A stretch of DNA of 64,000 nucleotides from Delphinus delphis (Eukaryota; Chordata; Mammalia; Artiodactyla; Delphinidae). Positions 41,655 to 53,604 of the stretch are shown piece by piece. The position numbers and the translations under genes were made by a program. Each line of letters begins with the position of its first letter. The first letter of the stretch is position 1. Below the pieces are notes generated by a model that saw nothing but the letters and a program-made list of their open reading frames with translations, ran no database searches and was not told the origin of the DNA. The stretch is from the NCBI RefSeq assembly GCF_949987515.2, contig NC_082692.2, positions 84,639,488-84,703,487 of the forward strand, written 5' to 3'.

Positions 41655-42636
41655 ATATGAATAAATAAAAGAATTTCCCTTGTAAGAAGCAAGGATCAAC
41701 TGTGACTCAAGTTCCAGGCCAACTGCTTGTGTAAATAACTTAAAAGGTTCCATCCAATCTCTGGAGACCTTTTACTCTTGGTGGTGGTTTCCTGGGCTGG
41801 GTTGAGTCAACACTTCCTTTAGAACAGATGTGACAATTGCCTGGCCCTGGATAACGCAGTGCTGTACTTGACTGCTAGGCTGGAGTTACAGTAAAGATGC
41901 AGTTCGAAGATATCAGTGTGAAGGCGAGTGATAAAACCAGGCACTTACGGCTCAGTTGCACACAATCCCATTTATTGTCCTTCAACAGACGAAATCAATG
42001 GCCCTGTGAGCTAACAGGAGCCAAGGCATACACTGCCTCCCTCTCTGCCTTGGCTGCTATCTATGCCCCGATCTGCCCAAGGGGCTGAAGTCTCCTTGTG
42101 GTCAGCACGCCACAGACCCCAGCCCGAGCTGGGCACTCAGAAGGTCAGGGGGACTGGCGCTGGGTTGCTAGTTTGGCAGCATGCTAGTTAGTTTCATGGT
42201 GACTGGGGACCTGGACAGTTTTGACACATCTTCCATTCTTTTGGTTCCAGATGACTTCATTCTCAGCAGTGCCTCCCATTCCTTGTAAATATGTGCCATC
42301 TGTTATTTACAAATTACATTTTACATCAGCATGTTTGTAACTTTCGAGCTATTTACATCTCAAGTTCACGGCAGGTGCTTATATTTGGGGGGTGAGGCAT
42401 CCTACCGAGGTATGCTATGTTTAGCATGTTCATCAAGGTAGCCAATGTTCAAAAAACACGTTTACCATACTTTAAGAAACACCAATGTGTTTACATAAAA
42501 TATGGTTTGAGTAAACATGCACACAAACAGAAAGCAACCCGGTAGGAGAAAACAGACGATTTTTTTTTATATAACACACTTGGTGAGGTCAGTACTGATA
42601 CATGGAGGTCTTCCAAAAATATGAGGCACTGCAGCA
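41655..42636. other. Intron, unassigned
   Basis: Nothing recognised between the compound microsatellite and the hAT element, apart from a short T run at 42560. Confidence 0.45.
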
Positions 42637-42972
42637 TTTTAGGTCAAGGGTCAGCAAACTTGAGCCCAGGGACCAAATCCAGCCCATCACCTGTTTTTGT
42701 CCAGCCCATGAGATAAGAATGGTTGTTACTTATTTAAACAGTTGGGAGAACAACAAAAAAATATTTTGTGACATGAAAATTACAATGGAATGTAAGTTTC
42801 AGCGTCCACAAATAAAGTTTTATTGGAACACAGTCACCTTCATTTGCTTCCATACCACCTGGCTGCTTTTAGGCCACAAAGCAGAGTTAAGTACTTGTGA
42901 CAGAGACTGAAATGCCTAAAATATTTCCTATCTAGCCCTTTACAAGAAAAGTTTTGCCAGCTTGTCTTAGGC
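42637..42972 (+). mobile_element. hAT (Charlie-group) nonautonomous element, copy 3
   Basis: It begins 'caagggtcagcaaacttgag' at 42645 and ends 'ttttgccagcttg' at 42964. Likely 8-bp duplications are TTTTAGGT and TCTTAGGC. The central 'cgtccacaaataaagtttta' and 'ctagccctttacaagaaaag' are family landmarks. The ORF at 42602-42910 is a chance frame through the element. Confidence 0.84.
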
Positions 42973-43886
42973 TGCTATCTGTATTCTGAGAGTCTCATAA
43001 GATTCCACCGGACACAATTTTATATAAACAGAGCTTTCAATCATTTGGCCAGAATAATTTTAGTGGAGCTAAGATGCAAGGATGTTACTAATTAGCTATT
43101 CTTAAGGCTCAAACTCATTTTTGATTTTCTAAGAAGGAACTGGGACAGGAACACAAAATACATCCACATACTCCTCTATCTGAAACCATTTCAAACTACT
43201 TGCGAATGCTGAACGCATGTTTCTTCTTCCCACAGGTCATTTATAGCAGTTCAGAGTGCATCTCATTCTAGTGCGAGGTTTTCGACGTTCCCTATTGGCC
43301 AGTGGAGAAGGGCTGCTGACTTCCTGTCTGCCCCAAGAAGCTGTCCCATTTCCAGCTTCAAAGGCAGCTCTGAGTCAGCCACCCTTCCTCTAGTTTCTTT
43401 TCCTAGACTCTCCGCACCCCGCAAGATCAAACCTGTTTCTCAGATAATTTCACAGGCTAATCAACAGTCACTGCATAGATGAGGGTGGAAGGAAAAGCCA
43501 GCAATAAAAAGCTGCATGGGAAGCTTAGTAGGAAAGAAGACATGTTCTCTCCTCTATTTCTCAACCTCTACAGACACCTCAAGTCCCTCCAGAGCACCTT
43601 TTCCCCCTACGCTAATTTGCTATCTTGGTTCAACTCCAGCAACTAGCTACTATCTAAACACGAGTGCTCCTCATGGAACCCAATCTGACAACTGCTCTGG
43701 AGCAAGACCCAGAAATAAGTATGCAGGGAAACTCCATCACCCCCTTGCTTTGGACACGGTAAGCATTCCAGTGCAGGATGAAAAGCAGGTTTGTGGGTTA
43801 CCTTAAGAAAAGAAATGACGGTGGCTGACAGAACTAGAAGCATTTGCACAGAACCAACAACATTCCAAGGCAGTGAATTCTCCAAC
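42973..43886. other. Intron, unassigned
   Basis: No repeat or exon recognised. The plus-strand ORF at 43516-43806 has no motif. Confidence 0.45.
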
Positions 43887-44104
43887 AAGAATGCAAAAAA
43901 AGGGCTTCCCTGGTGGCGCAGTGGTTGAGAGTCCTCCTGCCGATGCAGGGGACACGGGTTCGTGCCCTGGTCTGGGAAGATCCCGTATGCCGCGGAGCGG
44001 CTGGGCCCGTGAGCCATGGCCGCTGAGCCTGCGCTCCGCAACGGGAGAGGCCATAACAGTAAGAGGCTCGCATACCGCAAAAAAAAAAAAAAAAAGAATG
44101 CAAA
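43887..44104 (+). mobile_element. CHR SINE with short internal deletion
   Basis: The element has the head 'gggcttccctggtggcgcag', A box, B box GGTTCGTGCCC, body and an A tail of about 17. The duplication AAGAATGCAAA lies at 43887-43897 and 44094-44104. Compared with the copies at 53.4 and 58.2 kb, it lacks about 15 bp between two 'gcctgcgc'-like short repeats near 44030. The antisense ORFs up to 166 aa across it (43643-44190) are translated SINE and flank, not genes. Confidence 0.94.
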
Positions 44105-44162
44105 CAAACAAACAAAAATATATATGTATATACACACACACATACATATATATGTGTATATA
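44101..44162 (+). repeat. (CAAA)n/(TA)n/(CA)n tract after the SINE tail
   Basis: CAAA units pass into TATA and CACA stretches directly after the SINE duplication, typical of microsatellites seeded by a SINE tail. Confidence 0.85.
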
Positions 44163-45209
44163 ATTTACAACTAGAGCACTTGGTTATCACAGGAGAATGG
44201 AAAAGTGAGCTGATCTCACAGAGGGATTTCAGTGATTATGAATATGAAAATATTAGATGCCCAAGGAAAGATTCCAATTCTAACGATTGTGTAAATATTA
44301 GATACCCAATGAAAGATAGCACTATAGCAGACCCTCAAGTCATGTTACTGGTGACATAAGTAAACAACAAACAAAAACCTACTTTATCAGAATTTTAATA
44401 CACAGAGGGCAACAACAACCAACAAAAAATCATCAGAGAGCCTTTAATTGTCTCTTTGCACCAGTCACTGTTTGGTCTAATCTGTGATACTGCAAATAAG
44501 GGTGTAGACTCTGAGCATTCATTGGTAGTTGATTCACTTGACTCCACCCCCCAAAAGTAGGCGGGGCCGACAGCAATGCCTTAGATCATTTGGGACAGCG
44601 GATTTGAACCAGTGACCCAGAAGAGAAAGGTTCTACGGAGCATCACCCATCCTCAAGAGTTCTGACAGCTCTGTAAAGTGTCCTACACTTCGAGGGCATT
44701 CCAGCCGATATTTAGAGAGGGCATGGCTTTCTCCAAATGTTGCACAGCCTCTGCAAGTGAGTTTATGAGACAACAGCTGGATAGACGTGGTGAAAAACTG
44801 GAGCAGAGACCATCTCACTCCTACGACTCTCCAAAACTACGTGTTCAAGTTAAAAGCAAAAAGGACAGGAAATGGAAAAGTCAAAGTTCCCTATCGTCAT
44901 CGCTGTCCTAACTGAAGAAGAAGACAGGGCCGTGAGCAGTGTCACCTCCACCTGTGCGGGTGGGGAAAGATGAGGCCAACACCCAGCGTTCCCTCCCCAA
45001 CCGGGACCACTGCAACTTCTTTACTGTCCCACACCAGCTTGAACCTCCATCCTCTAGATGTACTTCCAATGCCACGTTTCCCAAATCTTTACTGACAAGA
45101 TTTCATGTTCCTTAAGCTACACAGAGGATGCTATGACGTTTAATAGTCATATATTCTTTGCTTTAAAATCTAACAAATAATGCAAAGACATGAGTACAGG
45201 TAGGTTGGG

Positions 45210-45270
45210 AGTGTGTGTGAGTGAGTGCGTGCGTGTGTGTGTGTGTGTGTGAGTGCGTGTGTGTGTGTGT
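45210..45270 (+). repeat. Imperfect (GT)n microsatellite
   Basis: GT repeats interrupted by GAGTGCGT blocks, arranged as partial higher-order repeats. Confidence 0.9.
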
Positions 45271-46212
45271 AGGCAAATCCATTAGAGCATATTTGCTTGG
45301 GAGAAAAGGTGGCAAATGCCATTTCCTTCTTTTTTAAACATTTAATTTTTTTATTTTTTATTTTTAGAAGAGCTGGGATGAAGGAGAACAGAGTTATGCA
45401 ACCGTGTTCTTGCACCATGCCATGATTCACCAGCATTAGTGCTGCAGGGTTCAAACACCATCTCATGCACCTACTACAGGAGACTTGGACACAGAAATAA
45501 TACCTGAAGGCTGCAGACAGGAGGAGGCGTTGTGCTATAAGCCCCACCCCCAAAGGAAAGCTGGGAAGCAGAAAAAGGGTCCGCAAACCCTATATTCACT
45601 TGCAGTTATGAATAACCTTTTTCATTTGTAAGGCGCCCAGAAGATGCCTCCTGCCAAAGAAGGTCAAAGTTAGGAACTTTCACAAGCCAAGAGGAAAAGG
45701 GTATCTGTGATCCTCTTGCAAAATCAGCTGAAATAAGTGCAATGGCTACAAACAGGCAGAAAGTCTGTTTGAAGTCTCTTGTAAGAGGAGGAAAGAAAAG
45801 CCCCACCATCACGCTCCTACTCCAAACACCTATTAACATAGGGCCCCCCAAGCACCTTGCTGAGGCCCCGGCTGGCTGCTCCTGGCGGGAGCCAGTGCCA
45901 GACGCTGAATCACCACCACCGAGTCTCCGGTACCTGAGTTGTGTTTGGAAGGATTCCATTCAAGCACTGCCCAGGCCTGAGCCTGTCTAGCTCATGAGAG
46001 TTGACAAGCCCTCAGCCTGGGGTACCATGACTGGAGGCAAGATCAGCACTGCCATCTAGTAAAACAGAAGTCGGCTTTATAGACAGTATCTAAAACGTTC
46101 AGCACGGTGCTGCGTCAAACCCGCTTCCGCCCGTTCAGGAAGGACCAGACTGTATCCAAAAGTGAACAAGTAACCTGGCCCAGTCCTCCTCCAAGTTCCC
46201 AAAGTAGAAAAC

Positions 46213-46226
46213 GGGGGGGGGGGGGG
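46213..46226 (+). repeat. G14 homopolymer
   Basis: Uninterrupted run of 14 G, a likely spot for sequencing length errors. Confidence 0.9.
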
Positions 46227-46917
46227 TCAAATGCGAGACTAAATGAATCCAAGGGATCTGTTCACTCACTGTATTAACCTGCCGTTTTCTGCAATTGCCT
46301 TTTATGAGGGTGCAGCCCGGTAACTCTCATTATGAATAATCCAGATGCTTATCTTTTCATACCTTGCAGTGAGGCTTTGAACGCTGCCAAGGAATCGGGC
46401 TGGAATCATGCTCAAAATAAAGAAGAATTTTCTGTGATTCTGCTCGTAACACTGTACTTAAGTTTCTGCTCAGGCAAACGAGGCTGTATCCGCTTTTCTT
46501 CTTGTAATACAAGCCCTAACAGGGTTCGAGATGCCCTCACAGGAAATAAACCCTTAGAAGGCTTCACTTCACAAATTACCTTCCTTTCCTTTGCTGAATT
46601 TTGGGCAAAGAAGCAAGAGTGAGAACCAAGTCCAGCTGAGATAAAAGACAAAAGAAAGAAATAGAAAAGAGAAGAGGGGGAGACCCAAATATGACTAAGA
46701 ATCTCAAGTTTGGAACTACTCACTCTTGGCCAAAGTTAGTCTAGATAGAAAAAAAAAATCCAAATATTTTCCAATAATTTACACTTCGCAAGGCAGTTAT
46801 TGCAAAGAGCGAAGAATATACCTGTATGAGAACTTAAGAAATGAGGCACATCTAGAAACACAGGGGCAAGTGGAGGGCCGTAACTCCCCGCATTTAGAAT
46901 ACTAAAATAAAAACAAC

Positions 46918-47130
46918 GTATTGAATTGCTTACTATGTGCCAGGCATTATGCCAGTTACTTGCTTTATACTTTTTCTTTTATTCTTCGTTCCCACACATA
47001 TCTAAGGGAAGCAGGGGAAGGGTTTATGATTACCAATTTAAAGTGGAAAAACTAAGATGGTGAGGTTTGGTGACTTGCCCAAGGTCACAAGTCTAGTGAG
47101 TGGTTAGGACAGAAATACAAAAACAAACGT
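46918..47130 (-). mobile_element. MIR SINE
   Basis: 'attgcttactatgtgccagg', 'cattatgccagttacttgct' and 'tgacttgcccaaggtcacaa' are reverse MIR landmarks in order. Confidence 0.8.
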
Positions 47131-47486
47131 TGTCTCCTGAAAACGTGATACTCACATCCTACCAAGGTCAGTGATTAGACCAAATATGGCCAAGGGTAGT
47201 TCTGGCAAAGGGACATGCAGTCCTACAGAGCCAAAAATGCATGAATGAACGTGCGTCCCGATGCCTTCAGGATGAAGGGAAGGGCCTCGTCACGGTACCA
47301 CACTTCCTAACTCATCTGTCCTCTTCGCCCACGCTAAAGACTTGCTTTTTTTTTTCAACCAGATCTTCCTATTCCCAGGACTCTTGGAGTCACAGTCACA
47401 TCTGTAATTCCCTTCTTCATGTTCTCTGCCCACATTTACATGGCATCTAAGTATCTTCTCCATTTAAACACTACCCTTCCCAGACA

Positions 47487-47913
47487 AATACTGCATGACC
47501 TGACTTACACACATGGAATCTAAAAGAGTTGAATTCAAAGAAGCAGAGAGTAGAATGGTGGTTGCCAGGGGCTGGGGGGAGGGGAAATGGGGAGATACTG
47601 GCCAAAGGGCACAAACCTTCTGCTGTGAGAGATGAATACGTTCTGGGGATCTAATGTACAGCATGGTGACTACGCTTAATACTACTGTATTGTACGCTAG
47701 AAATTTTCTAAGAAGATACAGCTTCAATCTTCTCACCATACACACAAAAGGGTCACTATGTAGAGGTGACGGATGAGTTATTGAGTTTGACTGTGGTGAT
47801 CTTTTCACAATGTATATATATATATATATATATACATGAAAACAGCAAGTTGTACACCTTAATATAGGTACCATTTCTTTATGAAAACCTATCTCAATAA
47901 AGTTAAAAAATAA
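47487..47913 (+). mobile_element. L1 3' UTR fragment (L1M-like)
   Basis: The landmarks are 'actgcatgacctgacttaca', 'gtagaatggtggttgccagg', 'agatgaatacgttctgggga', 'aacagcaagttgtacacctt' and the terminal 'aacctatctcaataaagtta'. The AATAAA-type signal and A tail end it. An (AT)n tract lies inside. The minus-strand ORF across it (47464-47874) is not a gene. Confidence 0.82.
47813..47834 (+). repeat. (TA)n microsatellite inside L1 tail
   Basis: About 11 TA units within the L1 3' UTR. Confidence 0.9.
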
Positions 47914-48582
47914 ATGATATCTTTGAAAGTTAATTCTACCTCTTCCTAAAAACTCAACCCAGTTCCTTCAAGCAGCAGAGTCCTTCCCTTGGGGCCCAAG
48001 GGACCAGGGCTGCTTGAGAATCCCTGTAACACCCTGTGTTTCTATTGCTGTGATGGCAATCCCCAAGCAGGCAGACAGGAAGAAATGAACCAGCCCAGCT
48101 ATCTCTGAATCTCCCTCATAATTATCTATCCAGATTCATCCATCTTCTCTGGGGATACTGATGCTGTCACCATCATCCCCTGATTTTGATCCTTTCTTCA
48201 CGTCCCAGTAGGGACAAGTCCCCTGTTCCATGGTTCAACTGAGCCAAGGTCGGACCTTTGCAAGAAGAGCGTTTCATAAGGCAAACAATGGAGTGGCTGA
48301 GCTGAGAGAGCACAGATTTCTTCTCACAGTTTAACTGAAGTCCAGCCACAGTGCACACGCCGGGACACCTGTGTCTCTGCTCCACCTTTGGCTAAGTTCG
48401 ACCTGTCTCTTTCCACCCACCAGACATGGCTTTCAGGTCCAGCAGGATTTCTGGCCCCTGTTTTTTCAATCCACTGTAGATTCTCACATTCTACTATAGT
48501 TGCTTGCTTCTTGTTTGAGTGGTGGGGGGTGGGTGTTAAGTAACTGTATGAAATTTTTTGGCTCTGAATGCTTTTCCCCCCT

Positions 48583-49485
48583 CACTTTTATTGAGATGTA
48601 ATTAACATGTAACACTCTAATAGTTCTAAGTGTGCAGCATGACTATATATATATAAACGATTACATAGATATATGATTACATGTATATAGAAATGATTAG
48701 CACAACAAGTTTAGCTAACATCCATCACCTCACGCAGTTTCAATTTTTTCTTGTGATGACAACTTTTAAGATCTACTCTCTTAGCAACTTTCAAATACAC
48801 AACACAGTGTTATTAACTTAAGTCGCCGTGCTGTACATGACATCCCCAAAACTTACTGATCTTTGTAGCTTTTGACAAGCTTCACCCACTTCCCCAATTC
48901 CCCACCTCTGGCAACCACCCATCTGTTCTTTGTTTTTATGAGTTGGATCATGTTAGATTCCACATACAAGTGAGATTATATGGTATTTGTCTTTCTCTGT
49001 CTGACTTATTTTACTTAGCAGAATGTTCTTAAGGTCTACCTGTGTTGCTAAAAATGGCAGGATTTCCTTCTTTTTATGGGTAATATTCCTGTGTGTGTGT
49101 GTGTATGTACATCACATTTTCTTTACTCATTCATCCATCGATGGACACTTTGGGTTTGTTCCATACCTTGGCTACTGTACATAATGATGCAATGAACATG
49201 GGGGTGCAGATATCTTTTCCAGAGAGTGATTTCATTTCCTTTGGATATATACCCCGAAGTGGAACTGCTGGATCATATGATAGTCCTATTTTTAATTTTC
49301 TGAGGAACCTCCCTACTGTTTTCCATAGTGGCTGCACCAATGTACATTCCCTCCAGCAGTGCACAAGGGTTCCCTGCTCTCCATATCCGCACCAACACTT
49401 GTTATTTCTTGTCGTTCTGATAAGAGCCATTCTAATAGGTGTGAGGTGACATCTCACTGTGGCTTTGATTTGCATTTTCAATTAA
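48583..49485 (-). mobile_element. 5'-truncated L1: ORF2 C-terminus and 3' UTR
   Basis: On the minus strand, 49481-49131 translates to the C-terminal part of L1 ORF2 ([18 protein letters not shown], then [19 protein letters not shown]), the cysteine-rich end of the reverse-transcriptase protein. The frame then decays through the 'ggtctacctgtgttgctaa' region into the 3' UTR, ending near 48583 ('cacttttattgagatgtaat'). Most of ORF2 and all of ORF1 are missing, so it cannot move. Confidence 0.9.
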
Positions 49486-49554
49486 ATGTATTCTTAAAAC
49501 TGTTCTGGTTCCTGGCCACTGGGGATGAGGAAGATAATAATAAAAGTTGCAATT

Positions 49555-49700
49555 CTGTGTTTATTGCCTGACAAGTACTAAACAGTAGAGACACACAATC
49601 TCATCTAATTTTCACAATCGTTTGAGGCATCATTATACCCAGCTAACATAGATGGAAACACAGGAACAGAAAGGTTAAATTCTAAAGATTATGTGAGATA
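49555..49700 (-). mobile_element. MIR fragment
   Basis: 'acacacaatctcatctaatt' and 'catagatggaaacacaggaa' keep MIR order. Diverged. Confidence 0.6.
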
Positions 49701-49919
49701 CGCATAATTCTTAGCACAGTACCTGTACATGACAACTACTTATTTAATGGAAACCAGTTCTTAGTACACTGCCCCATATGTAAGAAGATATATTTTGTGG
49801 GAAACAAAGATTCCTCTTCCCCAGTGATCTCAAACCACTGGCTATCCTCTTTAGAGAGACACTGAGAAAACCACAGCATCCTCTATTGAGCCCAGAGGAA
49901 TCTAAGGCAGACAATATTC

Positions 49920-50010
49920 ATCGTATGAAAAGCGAACTGAGGACAAGAGGGCCGATGTGATTTACCCATGGTCACACAGATGACTTGCAACTGAGAGGCC
50001 TGTATCCTTC
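49920..50010 (-). mobile_element. MIR fragment
   Basis: 'gatttacccatggtcacaca' with 'gaactgaggacaag' upstream is a short MIR core. A similar remnant ('gccaaaggtcacacagtctg') lies near 50270-50290. Confidence 0.58.
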
Positions 50011-50794
50011 CGCTGGCAAAGGCACTTGAGCAAATATGGTTCCTTCTGACCCTCACCAAACCCTAACCTATGCCTTGCCCTGACTCGTAGAATAATACAG
50101 AGGGAATGGCTGGCTGGTAGCCAAAGGACAAGCCTTGGGGGAGATGAAGGTACCGACGATACAGCTGCCAGGTCATGACGAAGAAATGATGGCCAACACC
50201 TACTGAATGCCAACTGCGTATCTGGTTTGGTTCTAAATTGTTTTACGTAAACAGAAAGTTTACCGAATATGCCAAAGGTCACACAGTCTGGCTTAGAATC
50301 CCTGCCCTTGTACTTCAAGAATGACACAACCCAAAATGGCCACTAACCCGCAAATCCATGGCTTTGGAATTCCTGCATTCACATGGAACCAGAACGACTT
50401 GCTAGACATGATAGATCTTTAGAGAAGAATGTAGAGATGTCTAGAAGAATATAATCAGTTAGTCCAAGCCACACTCAAAGGTACTTGGCAGTGAACTTTC
50501 TGAAGATTTGATCACTCTGGTCAAGGAATTAGAAACATTTTCTTAAAAGGCGGGTTGAAAACAAAACTGTGTTCATCAGATGGACAACAGTGTTCCCAGA
50601 GTTGTGCTCGTCGGGTGACAACGATCTTTGGAGCTTCTGGTCACTGCCGTTTAGCATAAGGGGGATCTTGAGTCTCCAGGCATGAAGAAATAGGGATTCC
50701 CTGGGAATTTGGGGGAATTACTGACCTTAGGAGAAGCATAACACTTCCAAAGAAAGAGAGGCTTACTTCATAAAACATTAATGTATTTCTACAG

Positions 50795-51016
50795 AAGCAG
50801 CATACATGGTGGTGAAGTGCCCACCAGTCATTCTGCCTGGATCTGAACCCCAGCTCCACCACCTGCGAGCTGTGTGACCTTGGACAAGTTACTTAACCTC
50901 TCCTTGCGTCCATTTCTTCATCAGTAAGAATGGGAGAAAATAACAGTCCCTATATCATAATTAATACATATAATATGCATAGCCTAGGGCCTCACAATGA
51001 ATAAGTGCTTCTGAAA
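50795..51016 (+). mobile_element. MIR SINE
   Basis: 'ctggatctgaaccccagctc', 'gtgtgaccttggacaagtta' and 'cttcatcagtaagaatggga' form a nearly full plus-strand MIR. An L1 tail follows directly. Confidence 0.8.
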
Positions 51017-51017
51017 T

Positions 51018-51367
51018 AAGTCAGATAAAGATAAATATCATATGATATCACTTAAATGTGGAATTTTTAAAAATGATACCAATTAACTTATTTACAAAAC
51101 AGAAACAGACTCACAGACATAGAAAACAGACTTATGGTTACCAAAGGGGAAGTGGTGGGAGGGAAAAATCCGGAGTTTGGGATTAACAGATACACATTAC
51201 TATATATAAAATAGATAAACAACAAGGACCTACTGTAGAGCACAGGGAACTGTAGTCAATATCTCGAAATAACCTACAATGGAGATGAATTTGAAAAAGG
51301 ATTGTGCTGCACACCTGAAACGAACACAACATTGTAAATCAACTATACTTCAATTTAAAAAAAGCAC
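51018..51367 (+). mobile_element. L1 3' UTR fragment (cetartiodactyl type)
   Basis: The landmarks are 'aatatcatatgatatcactt', 'acagactcacagacatagaa', 'ttatggttaccaaaggggaa', 'aacaaggacctactgtagag', 'cacctgaaacgaacacaaca' and the end 'aaatcaactatacttcaatt' followed by A's. It follows directly on a MIR, which ends near 51015. Confidence 0.87.
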
Positions 51368-53305
51368 TTAAAAATGATTACTCATTTTATAAGATATGAA
51401 AAACACATAAATGAATTAGAAAAATAAAAAGTCAAGTGTAATATCCTCATCTACGCATGACACCCTGGCAACATGTGGGGGCATGCTTACATAAACTACT
51501 TTTCTGAAGCAAAACTGGAATCATTAATTACACGCTTTTGAAAATCCCTTTTTTTTTTTTTTTCTTGAAAATCCCTTTTTGAAATTAAAAACCCATTTTG
51601 AACGGAGACTTTTCAAACCTAATTTCTACGTTCAGCTTCCAATCAACAAACAGTGCTGGGAACCAAATAACCCAAATTCTACCCGCACCCTATTCTAGAG
51701 ACTTCCGGAAAAGGTTTTAACATGAGACTTAAAACTGCAAATGGCATGTGACTAATTCTTACTCTGTAAGTAGTAACCATAGGAAGGAGCGCAAGACACA
51801 CAAGAATTTAAGAATCACATGGTAACACTGAGGGTTAACAGAATGTTTCGATTCTTTTGCCCCAAAGCCCACAACCACGAGTAACTTCTCACTTTGCACT
51901 ACCAATGAGCAACGTCTCTGCAAGGAACCAACTAACTTGATTTTTGTGGAAGTTAAATTGCCAACATCATATTGAGTTAACGTGAAGCAAAACAAAAATC
52001 AAAATTTTAGCCCAGGCTGTATCTTAAAAAAAAAAAAAATCTCCTAACTTCGACGCTGAAGAGATTAAAAGTAAGCATGATCTCTTCACCGGCTCCTCCC
52101 TTGCATCTCCATCAACTCCACGCACTAGATGCATTTTCCAGTCCAGTTTCTTCATGGTAAAATACTTTCTCATGAGACTGCCTGTGGTCAGGGCTGAGTA
52201 TGTCACAGGAAAAACGCTTCTCATGACATCTAGATCATACCCCTTCCAGCTCGTGCCTGACCATGAAATACAGACACACCCGGAAATTATAAACTATTTT
52301 AACAACAGGACACTTTACCACCTTAAAAGTGGGATCATCATCACAGCCCACCTGTGTTCCAAGCATGTTCCAAGTATTAACGAGTTAGCATTAGTCAGGC
52401 ACTTTGATTTGCACAAAGGGCTGTGTATAGGTACAAAGTGTGACGATCCAACCCAAGGGCCTTTTGGAGAGTCACCCAAATGATAAAAAGAGACGGCAGA
52501 AAGGCTACTGCTGCTATGGTTGTCCTCCCCAGGACGAAGCCACCTCCCAGGGACACACATGCGGGGCAATCCTGATGGAGGCTGCGCTGTGTTTGAGTGT
52601 CGGCTGCATTGTTCCCTTATATAGTCAATGGAGAGGGAATCCCTCTGTGTGCATATCTCCTATCCACATTCCAAGACGGTATAGGCAATGAAACAGATTT
52701 TCAGCTGTGACTTATAGGGCTTGATGTGACCGGGTGAGGCACTGTGCTAAGATCACGCCCATCATTTGTGCAGGGTGTGTATACATGAGGCAGCCCCTGA
52801 CCAAAATCGTGCTTTAGTTATTAAAAACCGTGCCCGTGAGAGCATGTACACATAGGTCAGTGCTTGGCTATGTATAAAGGATCTCCACGCACTGATGCAA
52901 ACCCCGCTGGAGAATGAAAGCAAAAAACTTAAAGTTTAGTTTGCTTGTTTAGAAGTCTACGTTTCATGTAGATTTGAGCCTTTCCCTAGGTCTCTGGAGG
53001 ACCTGACCTGAGATAACCAACACTCCTGCAGGTCATTATATACACGACATAAGAATAAAGACGTGAAGATGTTTTTGAGGGTGTCTCGGAGACCTACAAG
53101 GCGTCTCTTTGCAGGACACCACCTGCCTGACACGTTCAAAGAGAGAAGCAACAGTTGGACACGGATAAATCATGCTGCTCGCTGGTCACAGAAACTCTGG
53201 TACATTTCCCTTTAACTGAGCTCTTTATGTTTCGATGTAAAGTCAGAAGATAGCCTTTAACACAACTGTAAGAGCTACAGATTCATCCAATGGCATCACT
53301 GTTTA
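51368..53305. other. Intron, unassigned
   Basis: A T16 run at 51.55 kb sits between two copies of 'tgaaaatcccttttt', a small local duplication. Nothing else recognised. Confidence 0.45.

Positions 53306-53333
<28 letters not shown>
53306..53333 (+). repeat. (AC)14 microsatellite
   Basis: Pure tract followed by CTCTCTCA, about 20 bp before the left duplication of the SINE. Confidence 0.95.
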
Positions 53334-53336
<3 letters not shown>

Positions 53337-53352
53337 CTCACATACAACATAA

Positions 53353-53559
53353 AAGCAGAGCTACTGGGGGCTTCCCTGGTGGCGCAGTGGTTGAGAGTCC
53401 ACCTGCCGATGCAGGGGACACGGGTTCGTGCCCCGGTCCGGGAAGATCCCACATGCCGCAGAGCGGCTGGGCCCGTGAGCCATGGCCGCTGAGCCTGCGC
53501 GTCCAGAGCCTGTGCTCCGCAATGGGAGGGGCCACAACAGTGAGAGGCCCGCGTATCGC

Positions 53560-53595
<36 letters not shown>

Positions 53596-53604
53596 GAGCT
53601 ACTG
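53353..53604 (+). mobile_element. CHR SINE, young full-length copy with long A tail
   Basis: The head begins at 53368-53371 ('cttccctggtggcgcagtgg') and is followed by intact A and B boxes and a body ending in 'gtgagaggcccgcgtatcgcc'. The uninterrupted A tail is about 31 nt (53562-53592). The flanking 14-bp duplication is AAGCAGAGCTACTG (53353-53366) and AAGTCGAGCTACTG (53591-53604), with two mismatches. A (CA)n tract lies just upstream. Confidence 0.94.

Larger units (their letters stand above)
44163..46917. other. Intron with only simple repeats
   Basis: A GT tract at 45.2 kb, a T-rich stretch near 45.34-45.36 kb and the G14 run at 46.2 kb. ORFs of 117-138 aa here are repeat-containing or have no recognisable content. 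Confidence 0.45.

Noticed and set aside
43643..44190. ORFs up to 166 aa (also at 35002-35380, 53303-53654, 58014-58504)
   Set aside because: They translate CHR SINE sequence (recurrent GLSTTAPPGKP-like strings) in either strand and recur at every SINE copy.
49131..49481. 116-aa minus-strand ORF as a possible gene
   Set aside because: It is the C-terminal remnant of L1 ORF2 ([19 protein letters not shown] motifs) in a 5'-truncated LINE, not a host gene.
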